Of a stretch of DNA of 52,500 bases, positions 39,798 through 49,917 are shown one piece after another (the stretch's first letter is position 1; each line of letters begins with the position of its first letter). The translations under genes were made by a program, and so were the position numbers. The notes below the pieces were generated by a model. It did not search any database. It had not been told where the DNA came from and worked only from the letters and a program-made list of their open reading frames with translations. The DNA comes from Chrysomallon squamiferum (taxonomy: Eukaryota > Mollusca > Gastropoda > Neomphalida > Peltospiridae): assembly GCA_012295275.1 (NCBI GenBank), contig CM022667.1, positions 9,185,038 to 9,237,537 on the forward strand, read 5' to 3'.

Positions 39798-39832
39798 ATA
39801 ATAATAATAATAATAATAATAATAGCATAAAT
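39680..39832. repeat. (CTA)n and (AAT)n array
   Basis: CTA-type units passing into AAT units; frames over it encode only Val or Leu runs. Confidence 0.92.
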
Positions 39833-40494
39833 AATAAATGGGAAAGTCTGAAAGATTCGAGGTCAGACTCACGGACACATTTCTAAACGAAGTCGGAACA
39901 TTTCTGTACCCAGCGTCACTTGCCATATTTAGTTAAAAATCAGTCGAGTTATCGAAATGATCTCGCGCAAAATGTCTATAACTGACTTGGTGGTGTCGTT
40001 TAACATCGTGAAAGACCACTTTTAGCGCACGTCGAGTCTTCATATGATGTACGATAACAACATGGCTTATAAATCAGAATTTGGAAAAACAAACTTCGTA
40101 AAGATATGAATAAGACTGAAATATATTATCTATACTTACATTAACATTTATTTATTTATTTATTTACACTCTCGAATCAGCCTTAAAGACAGTCTATATC
40201 AGAAATAATTACAAGAATATTATTTGAATTTTTGAAATAAAATAAATATGAATAATAAATCAAAAGTGACACTGAGAAAAATAACAAACTATACAGAATG
40301 AAAACTAAAGATAAATACATTTTTTATTTTTTTTTTTTATTTTTTTTATAAAACCTTTGAGAAAGGGAAAGAGATTATAAATGACTAAATTTAGAAGGAT
40401 CTGTCGAAATTAATTTCGGTCAAGAACCGTAGTCACTTGATAAGCTGACAAATACATGAAAAGTAAATATAATTAAATTGTATGTACTTATCGA

Positions 40495-40660
40495 CAATGG
40501 CCGATCGTAGCTGCATGTTTCACAGTATTTTACGACCTTGCACTTACCTAGCTTGCAGCGAGTGACGTTATTGCAATTGTTGACGTCATATTTATTTCCT
40601 TGCGAACAAAGCCGAATCAGACGGAATCGGAGATCTCCGTCAATTAAGTCTTCATTATTT
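40495..40660. promoter_or_regulatory. conserved non-coding block with CRE pair, copy 1
   Basis: Nearly the same as 46105-46280. It carries TGACGTCA at 40581-40588 and GTGACGTTATTGCAA 20 bases before it. On the minus strand a splice-donor-like CTAG|GTAAGT follows the CRE pair. It could be a promoter and first exon on the minus strand, or a distal element for the Kelch gene. No coding frame is conserved. Confidence 0.45.
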
Positions 40661-41119
40661 ATTTATTTATTTATTTATTTATACTTTATGTCTTAACAAA
40701 TGATTTTTTTTTTAAATTATTTTGTTGTTTTTATTTATATTGCTTATTTAAAACTTATTATTTCTTTCTTTGTAATTTTGATGAATCCAATCAATATTTC
40801 AACTAGTAAAGGTATGATTGTATTCTGTCATTATTTTAACATAAGTAAGGCTACGGCTAGGCTTATGGTCTGGTTTAGGATTAGGGTTAGTATTAGTATT
40901 GTATTTAATTATCTATTCATCTCAAGAGACATTCACATAAAACTTGGAAGCACTCTAAAAGAAGTATAGAGAACCAGCGACATGCATCCAAACGTCCGTC
41001 TGAACTGTTCTCCCCCCAGAGCATACTCAACATACAAACACTTGTGTTCTCTGCGTGTGTTGTACTTAAGTATTAAATATTATCAAAAACGTGATAAAAA
41101 TAGAAAAGCACTGTCGCTT

Positions 41120-41264
41120 ATAGCAACAGTGACGTCATTTTTAAATCACGCGACTCTTTTCTTGCCACGTACACACTCGACTTCAGAAAGCCGACTAAGC
41201 TCGTTACCTTTCTGTGTTAAACTGATTAAACTGTTATTATTTAAAGTAAACATTAACTAAAGAA
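41120..41264 (+). promoter_or_regulatory. CRE promoter and 5' UTR exon end of BTB-Kelch gene 1
   Basis: ATAGCAACAGTGACGTCAT places a perfect TGACGTCA at 41130-41137. About 130 bases downstream a transcript segment ends at a GTGAGT donor (41265), matched by the acceptor at 42082 just before the start codon. The same arrangement exists at 48620-48767 for gene 2. The transcription start itself is not determined. Confidence 0.55.
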
Positions 41265-41805
41265 GTGAGTATTGTTTTTGTTTATTTAGAACATTTATAG
41301 GTATTCTCACGTGGTAGTTTTATATCATATACAGAGGTCTCACTACATACTGAAAGAGACAGCGGGCCCGCCATCACTTACAGCTTACATTTGTCAGCAA
41401 CGGCAGCAATATCCGCCACTCGTTTACTTGGTGAACTTCGTTTTGTATAATAAATTAAACAGACACTTAGATCTTATTTAATATGCTAGTAAAATAAACT
41501 TGATAACAGTTAATGTATTTGATGAATTATTTATAGGTGTATTTTGAACATTAGTAATTTGAACATTAGTAATATCTAATTTACTTCCTCGTTCGATTCA
41601 TTACCCCGATTGTTAACATTTTTATATCGCTTATAACAGAACTTATCGTAACTAACAGTCTGTTATTCTTTAATTATCAGTCATTTATGCATTTATTCAC
41701 AATAATATATTTATTAATTTCTCAGAGAATATTATATAATTTTATTTCTTTTTCTCGGTACAAATTTAGTGACCTACATTTTTTCTTAAAGTTACTGTGC
41801 TGAAT

Positions 41806-41876
41806 ATAGGTCAGTGGATAAAACAAACGACTCATGTTGACTTAGGGCGTATGGGTAAGGATATCAATCCTCGTTT
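41806..41876 (+). repeat. tRNA-like relic in the 5' UTR intron of BTB-Kelch gene 1
   Basis: ATAGGTCAGTGGATAAA resembles a tRNA D-arm/A-box, and GATATCAATCCTCG lies where a B-box would. The anticodon arm is unclear. A homologous relic is at 49269-49336. It is probably an old tRNA-derived SINE head and not a functional tRNA. Confidence 0.35.
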
Positions 41877-42091
41877 TATATATATGTATAAAATATACAC
41901 TACTACTACAATTATTATTATTATTATTATTTAAATACTCCCTTAATTTGTTATTATTTATCATTATCATATCTATTATTTTATAGTTTGTTCCAGAATA
42001 TGAAATTGAGTAACATTTATCTTCCTTTTCTTTTTATTCTTCTATTTTCTTCTATTTTCTTCTTTCTTCTACATTTACAGATTTAACAGGG

Positions 42092-43735
42092 ATGGAAGAG
42101 GTAAAGCTGTGGTTTCTTCAGAAGATTCACGATGTTTTTGTTCAAGGTGAACACAATGACATAAAGCTTGAGTTTGAAGATGGGTCAACATCAGCAAGTA
42201 AAATAATCCTGGCAGCACTTTCCCCATACTTTGAAGCCATGCTGACGTCAGATATGTTGGAGAAGAAAACTGGTGTGGTGACGTTTCCGACGGTTTCTAA
42301 ATCAACGTTTAGTGACGTCTTGGATTTCTACTTTCTCGGAAAAGACATCGTGAACGACTCCAACTGTTTACCAGTGTTGCATGCCGCTGACATGATGCAG
42401 CTGGATCATCTTAAAGCACATTGTGCTGAATACATGTCCACATTTAGAAATCTGAAAACAGAAAACTGTGTTGAGAGATGGAAGGCTTTAAGAAAGGTTA
42501 ACATGGAAGAGCCAGCTCGTGCTGTATTCGAGTACATTGTAGAAGATCTGGGGAATGTTTCTGAAGAAGGACTCATCTTAGAACTGGATGAAAGTGAATT
42601 ACTGGAACTACTTTCTCGGGATGATCTGATGAGGAAAGAGAACGACATTGTGAAAGATATCCAAGCGTGGATCAAAAAGAACAACTGTTCAGCTGAGACA
42701 AGGATTAACCTGTTTAAACAAATACGATTTGAACTCGTCAGCGTCTCTTATCTTTTTCGTGAAGTAAATTCTTCAGATATTGTACATGATAATGCAGCCA
42801 TTCAAGAAATTGTTCAAAAAGGTCTAGAAAGAAAGAATTCGAATGACACTGAAAGTCAAGTATTGTGTGATAGCAGATATTTATCGGTAGTGAAAGATGT
42901 TGTGTTTATCCTGGATAATTCTGGAACACACTTTACTGCCGCCTGTTTCAGTGACAACACTTTCTATGAACTACCTGAGGCATGTGATAATCCTGGCCCT
43001 TTGTTTGCGGCAGCAATTCTGGGAAAAGATATGTACATTACTGGAGGTGATAATCAGAATAAAACAACCATGATCTATCATGTATGGAATAGATGCTGGA
43101 GTCATGGTCCTGATCTCATTTATAATCGGTTTGAACACTGCATGGCTGTCGTGAATGGTTCAGTGTACGTCATTGGTGGTAGATACTCAAACTCGATAGA
43201 GCAGCTGAAACCAGAAGACAAGAATTGGCGAGAGATCGTTGATCTTGGTTGTTCAAGGCTATATGCTTGCGCTGAATCAGTTGGAACAAATATTCTTGTG
43301 TTGGGAGGGACTGTGGATCGAAGTTGGACTGGACTGATTCATTGTTTTAACACAGAGACACTAGCAGTGACCACAATCAACACTGGAGAGGAACGTTTTA
43401 CTTTGCTCAGATCTTATCTACAAATGCCAAACATTTATCTGAGTGACTGTGATGGTACCGTCTACGTGATTCACGTGGATGATCCAAAAGTTCCAAAATT
43501 AACGTGTAATCGTGTTAGACATGTCAGAATTTGGAATGAAAATGGATTCATATACAAAGATAACTCCCTCATTTATACTGATGCATCAGGTTTTACGAAG
43601 CTAAATTTGAAAGATGGTTCTCGTGAACACATCAGCTTTACAAATACTACATCAAGTCATGGTAGTCATAGGACGTTATGTATGCAGGTTCCACGCTCTT
43701 GTCTGAATATTCAAAATACTGTAATTAATAAATGA
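42092..43735 (+). CDS. BTB-BACK-Kelch protein 1 (KLHL-like CUL3 adaptor)
   Basis: A single coding exon of 547 residues; the acceptor CATTTACAG at 42082 places the start ATG nine bases into the exon. Residues about 20-115 form a BTB domain (HNDIKLEFEDG, then SPYFEAMLTS). About 120-225 is a BACK domain, with WKALRKVNMEEPARAV and an LLSRDDL..E..I..DIQAWI stretch. Kelch blades follow, with GG pairs in MYITGG (314-319), VYVIGG (358-363) and ILVLGG (about 402). Only about three clear blades are visible, fewer than the usual five or six, with a divergent C-terminal part. In the family, BTB/BACK recruit CUL3 and the Kelch propeller binds the substrate for ubiquitination in cytoplasm or nucleus. The substrate cannot be inferred. 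A perfect TGACGTCA lies within the coding region (42243). Polyadenylation signal near 43857. Confidence 0.93.
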   Translation: MEEVKLWFLQKIHDVFVQGEHNDIKLEFEDGSTSASKIILAALSPYFEAMLTSDMLEKKTGVVTFPTVSKSTFSDVLDFYFLGKDIVNDSNCLPVLHAADMMQLDHLKAHCAEYMSTFRNLKTENCVERWKALRKVNMEEPARAVFEYIVEDLGNVSEEGLILELDESELLELLSRDDLMRKENDIVKDIQAWIKKNNCSAETRINLFKQIRFELVSVSYLFREVNSSDIVHDNAAIQEIVQKGLERKNSNDTESQVLCDSRYLSVVKDVVFILDNSGTHFTAACFSDNTFYELPEACDNPGPLFAAAILGKDMYITGGDNQNKTTMIYHVWNRCWSHGPDLIYNRFEHCMAVVNGSVYVIGGRYSNSIEQLKPEDKNWREIVDLGCSRLYACAESVGTNILVLGGTVDRSWTGLIHCFNTETLAVTTINTGEERFTLLRSYLQMPNIYLSDCDGTVYVIHVDDPKVPKLTCNRVRHVRIWNENGFIYKDNSLIYTDASGFTKLNLKDGSREHISFTNTTSSHGSHRTLCMQVPRSCLNIQNTVINK

Positions 43736-44110
43736 TTATGTGACGGAGATTTTTGCATGTAACACACAAGAATGGTAAATAATTCATTGAAGTAAAATGT
43801 GGATTTGTAAGAAAAGACTCAATTTCTAATTAATTAATGTAGTCTAAATAGAGATATAATAAAAGTAAAAATAAACAAAATGTTTGATTCCGATTTTTGA
43901 AATGATTGATATAATCAGTGACGTGTATTATATATATAATGTGTGTTTCCGATTTCATACCAGATTTTACTAAATTAAAATATCTGAATAACTTCATTCT
44001 CTTTGTATGATTGTATCTATTTGGATAATGTTGGTGTAAAAATAGTTGTTACAGAGTTATAGTTCATGGTCAAAAAAAAAATCATTTTTCTCACAAAATA
44101 CCAGTTTGTT

Positions 44111-45208
44111 TAATGTTTCTCGAGGTTATAATTACAAAAACTTTATGGTAATAAATTTAATTTTTATTATTTACGTCCATATATCGTAGAAATGACATAA
44201 AACTTTGTGTTCGAAACAAACGATTTAGACATAAACAGACAATTCGATTTGTGATAATACTGCATTCGTAATGGTGTACATTGAATAAAGTTAATTCAGA
44301 TAACACAGTGAGTTATTAAGTGATAAATAAAAATAGTGACATTGTTTGTTTTGATTTTTCCTCTCTGTTACATTTATAATAAATATTATTCTATTTTCCT
44401 TCTCAATTGGTTCCTATTAATTTTTTAATTTTTTTTGTTTGTTTGTTTATTTTTTTTTTTTTCTGCTAAAGAGGTGTGTGGTGACCTGTTAATGTGAAAT
44501 CAATTGTTTTGTCTTCATGTAAATATTACCTGAATTAATCATTAATGTTAGTGAGATGTAAGAAGTGAAAAAATGATTTATTTATTTTATTATATTTTCT
44601 ATTATTATTATTATTAATTTTTTTCTGATTATTATTATTATTGTTATTATTCTTGTTCTTGTTATTATTATCACATAATGTACAGTTACTTACATAAACA
44701 GAATAGACTATGTATTAGAAATTATTGAATTTTGAAATTTTATTTAATGAAAATTAAACAAATAAAGATTTCTTCAAACTGTAGTTGTTGTTTTATTACT
44801 GCTTTGTTTTTGTTGTTGTTGTATTTGTTGCTATTATCATTATTATCATTGGCATGTTGTTATTGTTATTATTGTTATTTAGATGATGTATCTGAATTGC
44901 TGTTATAATATTAAAATATTTATGAATCGTTCTCTTTTGCCTCGAACAAAAAAATAATACTTTGAGATATATTTAAAAATGGAACAATTTTCATACTTTA
45001 ACAAATATAAAAAAAGTGTAACCTTTTTATATCTTTTCTATGAGATATATTTAAGAAAGGCACAGTTATCAAACTTCAGAGCAGAAACCATATGCTAGAT
45101 TCTAAAGATAATAAATTAATAATTGTATGAGTGAATAATACAATAGACACAAACATACACGTACAGAACCACGCTAAAATTTGTTTTGAACAGGAAAAGA
45201 GCGAGAAT

Positions 45209-45251
<43 letters not shown>

Positions 45252-46049
45252 AGAGCGCGATTATTTTCCACCATAGAAGAGAAACTGCAGTAAGTGTATT
45301 ATCTTTCTGTCGTCCTTTATTATTAGGAAAGCTTAAGAAACAAAATAATATATTTAAACTGTACAGTATATATTTACTTTATTTGTCATGTTGTTAACAC
45401 CCAGGCTACAATGTTCACAGTTTTAATGCAAACTCGTTGAATCTCGTTTTACAAAACATGGTGAGTGATATTTCCTGATTATTTGACCTGTTTTTGTTCA
45501 AACATTCTATTTCTATTTGCAGGATGTACATGACAAGTTTTCTTCCTTATTTTAAATATACCTAATCATGAGACAGCTTGATTATATAATTTTATTAAAC
45601 AGTCTTTTTTGTAGTGCGGGCGAATGGGTGTCAGTACGTTCTTCAGTATTGTTTATGTTCAGAGTCTAATCAGATGTACGTAAGACAGAAGAAAGTCATA
45701 CCTAATTACATACACGCCCACATATATGTCTGTATGAGTATGTGTGTGTTATTTATAACACATATCTAATGTGTGTGTATGTATGTATGTATGTATGTGT
45801 ATATATACAAATCAGAACGATCTGTTGTGAAACACGTTTACGACAGGCCAGCTGATGTGTCTGTCGCGGAGAAGAGTTTTGTCGAAGGAAAGAGAAAGGG
45901 ATTCTTATTACGACTGTAGGACACAAGAGAGTGTCCAGCATATCGAATCGTAACGAAACAACGGGTTATGTCAAAGCAAGACTGTCGTTTTCAACCAAAG
46001 CATACAGGAGCCAAATTTTCCATATACTTGGGGGTCCAGAATTGTCAGA
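44111..46049. other. spacer between the two BTB-Kelch segments
   Basis: Mostly AT-rich with T-rich and (ATT)n runs (44410-44680), (CA)n at 45214-45246, a deleted SINE copy at 45611-45690 and a (TATG)n run at 45774-45800. A unique block at 45810-46050 has no convincing gene. Confidence 0.55.
45611..45690 (+). mobile_element. SINE fragment, copy 5, with internal deletion
   Basis: GTAGTGCGGGCGAATGG (head) joins directly to CAGTATTGTTTATGTTCAGAGTCTAATCAGATG (3' part), so the B-box and body are missing. Order and orientation match copies 2 and 3. Confidence 0.7.
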
Positions 46050-46104
46050 AAAGTGCAGTAAACAAGTAAAAATAGAATTAAATTTTATGTACTCACCGGC
46101 AATG

Positions 46105-46280
46105 TCCGATCATAGCAGCATATTTGAAAGTATTTCACAAGTTCTCCAAAATGCACGACCTTCGACTTACCTAGCTTGCAGCGAGTGACGTTATTGCAAC
46201 TGTTGACGTCATATTTACTTACTTGCGAACAAAGCCGAATCAGACGGTATCGGAGATCTTCGTCATTTAAGTCTTCATTA
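46105..46280. promoter_or_regulatory. conserved non-coding block with CRE pair, copy 2
   Basis: Carries TGACGTCA at 46204-46211 and the same CTAG|GTAAGT donor-like site on the minus strand. In this copy there is also a minus-strand CCG|GTGAGT donor-like site near 46095, which is mutated in copy 1. Confidence 0.45.
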
Positions 46281-46606
46281 TTTATTTATTTGTTTATTTG
46301 TTTACTTTTTATGTCTTAATTAATTAATGAAGTTATTCATATTGTTAGTTATTTTCTTATTGTTGTTATTTTATATTTATATATCTTTTCTAAAACTTTG
46401 CAACTATTTTATTATTTATTTCTCTGATTTTAAATTATTTATTAATTAATTAATGTTATTTTTAATTTTTAATAATATAAATGTTGCTCAGTTTCAGTTT
46501 CTGTCAGTTTAGTGAGTTCTCTCTACGTAACAGTTAAGATTATCTAATTTGTAATTAAGCATTAATTAAAAAATAAACTTGTAAAATTAACAGTGTAAAA
46601 TGTCTG

Positions 46607-46642
<36 letters not shown>

Positions 46643-47657
46643 AAAAAAGGAAAAGAGAAAAGAAGAAAAAAGAGAAATTCAGAAACAGGGTAAGATGGTA
46701 TGGAAGGTAGATGCTGTGGGGATTAGTAGGTTAAAATAATACTGTTGTAATAGAACAAGAAGGCTATAGCATTAACTTAATTCTTTTTTGAAGAGTAAAG
46801 AATAAATGTATATTAGAATTTCATGTATTTCTTTCTTATGCAAAGTAATAAATATACTGACTTTATGCCATACAATTTATTTTGATTTTTTTATTATTGT
46901 TTTTATTTTTATTATTTCTCTGTTTACAACAAACTGGCTGGTATAAGTCAAATCTACACATTAATAATTTTGTTGAATCAAATCAATATTTCAACCAGTA
47001 ATGAAGTTATTGTATTAAAGGTTTATACTGTTCATAAGTACAATTACGTGCATTCATTTATACTGTTATAAAGACAATGTAAAATAAATGTGTATGGGAA
47101 TAAGTATTCAACTCACAAGAAAATGTTTTGTTTTTATTTTCCAGTGCATTATTACTTCTAATATTTAAAATCTCAAAAATAAACCAGTCCTCATTGCCCA
47201 CGTTGTTCATGTTTCAGTTCTAGACTTTTAGACTCATTCACTTTGTTCTGTACGACGCTGTTAGATTTAACATGGTGAATACTTTTATACTCGTGTAATC
47301 CTAACATCAGTGATGAAGCCATTACAATATATCAGTAAACAGCATAGATATAACATGTTAGATGTAAATTAATTTCCAAAAAATATTTCGATATAAAATT
47401 TTAAATAGTGACTTTTATTTGATCAAATTAACTTCAGAAAGTTTATGATCAGGGTTAAGATAAGATAAAAAAAAAAAATAACAAAAAAATAACAACATCA
47501 AACTAAAGAAATCATAACCTATCATTTTAATATAAATAAGGTTATGGCTACGCTTATTGGTTGGGTTAGGATTAGGGATGGTGTTAGTATTCTATTTTTT
47601 TTTTTTTTTTAATTAATGTGTTTGTTTTTATTATGTACTGTAAACAATTAATTAATT

Positions 47658-47659
<2 letters not shown>

Positions 47660-47747
<88 letters not shown>
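47660..47747. repeat. (AAT)n/(ATT)n inverted-symmetric microsatellite
   Basis: An (AAT)n run directly followed by its reverse complement (ATT)n, which could form a hairpin. The paralogous array at 48220-48362 has the same structure. Confidence 0.92.
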
Positions 47748-47974
47748 CTGTAATAAAAGATAAAAATCCTATATATTTATTTTTATTTTATTTACCGTGT
47801 GCAGTCGAAATCACTAAACAAATAAATAAATAAATAAATAATACAAGTAAGAACCAAAGATTTATCTTTAAACAAGTAAATTACTTTATCAGCATGAACA
47901 ATGCTTGAGTATAAAAAATATTAACAGCTTAAAAAACGTAGAATAAACTTTATCTCTTGGGCATATAGCAACAG

Positions 47975-47982
47975 TGACGTCA
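47975..47982. promoter_or_regulatory. orphan CRE from duplicated Kelch promoter
   Basis: Perfect TGACGTCA in ATAGCAACAGTGACGTCA context, matching 41130 and 48633. The sequence downstream diverges after CTAACCT.GTT, so no 5' UTR donor is kept. Confidence 0.5.
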
Positions 47983-48216
47983 GCCGAAAGTCATGCGATA
48001 TTTGTCACCTAAACAGTGTTATCTGAAAGCAGTCTAACCTAGTTTTTGTTTTCACTACTAACACTTGGGTAAATTTCAACAGCAATCAAATAAAAATGCT
48101 TTTATAAACCATTTACCCATTTACTGTAGACACTGAATATAAACTAAATATAATTTTTAAAAAACCATTTTGTTGTTTGTTTTTACTAGTTTCTGTAAAC
48201 AATTAATTAATTAATT

Positions 48217-48279
<63 letters not shown>

Positions 48280-48312
48280 TATTATTATTATTATTATTAC
48301 TATTACTATTAC

Positions 48313-48363
<51 letters not shown>

Positions 48364-48619
48364 CTGTAATAAAAGATAAAAATCCTATATATTTATTTCA
48401 TTTTATTTACCTTGTGCAGTCGAATTCACTAAATAAATAAATAAATAAATAAATAATACAAGTAAGAACCAAAGATAAATCTTTAAACAAGTAAGTTACT
48501 TTATCACCATGAATAATACTTGAGTATAAAAAATATTAACAACTTGAGAATATCTATATACTCAAAAAAAATCTATAACAGTGGAATGGTAACATTTTAT
48601 TTACTTCCTTTTTTGTGTG

Positions 48620-48767
48620 TTTATAGCAACGGTGACGTCATCCATACATCACGTGATATTTGTCTGGTCACTTAGATACTGATGTTATCAAGCAGTCTAA
48701 CCTCGTTACCGTTCTGTATTAAACTGATTAATGTGCGAATCATTTAAAGTAAACATTAACCAGAGAT
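48620..48767 (+). promoter_or_regulatory. CRE promoter and 5' UTR exon end of BTB-Kelch gene 2
   Basis: TGACGTCA at 48633-48640, followed by ACATCACGTGATATT with an E-box-like CACGTG. The exon-like segment ends at the GTGAGT donor at 48768, pairing with the acceptor at 49906. Confidence 0.55.
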
Positions 48768-49268
48768 GTGAGTATTATATTTTTTCTAAGTTTTATAAGA
48801 TATTTATAACAAATATTTTTATAAACAAAACATCTATAACCTTGAAATATTAATATGTTATTGAATTCCTTTGAAATACAGTTACTGCCAATGCTGCTAC
48901 TGCTATTACTACTGCTACTACTACTGTTATTATTGTTATTGTGATTATTATTATGATTATGATTATGATTATTATTATTATTATTATTATTAGTAGTAGT
49001 AGTAGTAGTAGTAGTATTTATTTATAGGAGTATTTTGACAAGTGATTTGAACATTAGTAATATCTAATTTACTTCCTCGTTCGAATCATTACCCCGATTG
49101 TTAACATTTTTATGTCGCTTAAAACAGAATTTATCCTAATAGTCCGTTATTCTTTATGCATTTATTCCCCATAATATATTCATTAATTTCTCAGAGAATA
49201 TTATATAATTTTATTTCTTTACGTCGGTAGAGGTTTAGTGACCTACATTGTTTCTTTAAATTACTGTG

Positions 49269-49336
49269 CTAAATATAGATCAGTGGATAAAGCGTTCGAC
49301 TGACCTTGACCTAGCGTAACAAAGATCGTGTTAAGT
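49269..49336 (+). repeat. tRNA-like relic in the 5' UTR intron of BTB-Kelch gene 2
   Basis: ATAGATCAGTGGATAAAGCGTTCGACTGACC resembles the D-arm and anticodon stem of a tRNA. The T-arm is degraded. Homologous to 41806-41876, so it predates the duplication. Confidence 0.38.
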
Positions 49337-49588
49337 GTTTTTACCTTTAGGAGAACGTTTCTATTAAAGATACCTGATAACTAATTTTTTTTTTTTCCTC
49401 GGATTTTATAAGTGTATAAGAAATCTACGAATAATAATTTGGAAAACATAGTTAAAAATGTGCGTTCAGTATATTCACAGAATTACGAGGTTTGGTCATA
49501 CGCTGAACAGCTCTGTGAACGTTTTTCTGTAGTTCATTATTTTTTGAAGAAAAAATATGTCTATTTATGATCCTGTTACGATATCATC

Positions 49589-49724
<136 letters not shown>

Positions 49725-49917
49725 ATTTATCATCATCATATGTGTTATTTTCTTTTTCTTCCGGAATATGAAACTGAGTAATGTTTATTTTATATTTTTC
49801 TTTATATTTATATTTATTTTATTTTTCATCTTCTTTTTCTTTATATTTATTTTCACTTCTCTTCGTTTATATTTATATTATATTTTTCTTTCTTCTACAT
49901 TTACAGATTCAACAGGG

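Larger units (their letters stand above)
39113..40429. other. spacer between the SPH array and the BTB-Kelch segment
   Basis: Holds a poly-A run (39136-39160), (AAAT)n, (GA)n at 39304-39369, a (TAC)n/(AAT)n array at 39680-39832 and unique sequence at 39840-40140. No exon recognised. Confidence 0.6.
40430..44110 (+). repeat. segmental duplication, copy 1 (promoter, 5' UTR exon, intron, BTB-Kelch CDS, 3' flank)
   Basis: Homologous blocks occur in the same order and orientation in copy 2 (46050 onward). They are the block at 40461-40660, ATCAATATTTCAAC near 40785, GGATTAGGG near 40875, the CRE promoter at 41120, the 5' UTR exon end at 41264, the intron block ATTTACTTCCTCGTTCGA near 41578, the whole coding sequence, and 3' flank blocks such as ACATGTAACACACAAGAAT and AACTTC.TTCTCTTTGTAT. 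Confidence 0.85.
47621..48770 (+). repeat. internal tandem duplication within copy 2 of the Kelch segment
   Basis: The block from TTTGTTTTTA and CTGTAAACAATTAATTAATT through an (AAT)n/(ATT)n array, TCTGTAATAAAAGATAAAAATCC, GTGCAGTCGAA, AAGAACCAAAGAT and a CRE promoter stretch occurs at 47621 to about 48050 and again at 48176 to about 48720. Only the second copy keeps the 5' UTR exon with its donor. Confidence 0.85.

Noticed and set aside
40870-40902. Telomere-like TTAGGATTAGGGTTAG stretch, also near 47555
   Set aside because: Only two or three degenerate units, present in both segmental copies; part of the duplicated non-coding DNA and not an interstitial telomere array.
42406-42684. Minus-strand open frame inside BTB-Kelch gene 1 (and its equivalent at 50232-50564)
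   Set aside because: Antisense shadow of the BACK-domain coding sequence.
45931-46188. Open frame of 85 codons
   Set aside because: Its right half lies in the conserved non-coding block, where copy 1 does not keep the frame; no recognisable domain or start context.
49768-49917. N-terminal 50-residue hydrophobic extension of BTB-Kelch protein 2
   Set aside because: It reads through a T-rich intron and the acceptor at 49906; the paralogue starts at the ATG equivalent to 49918.
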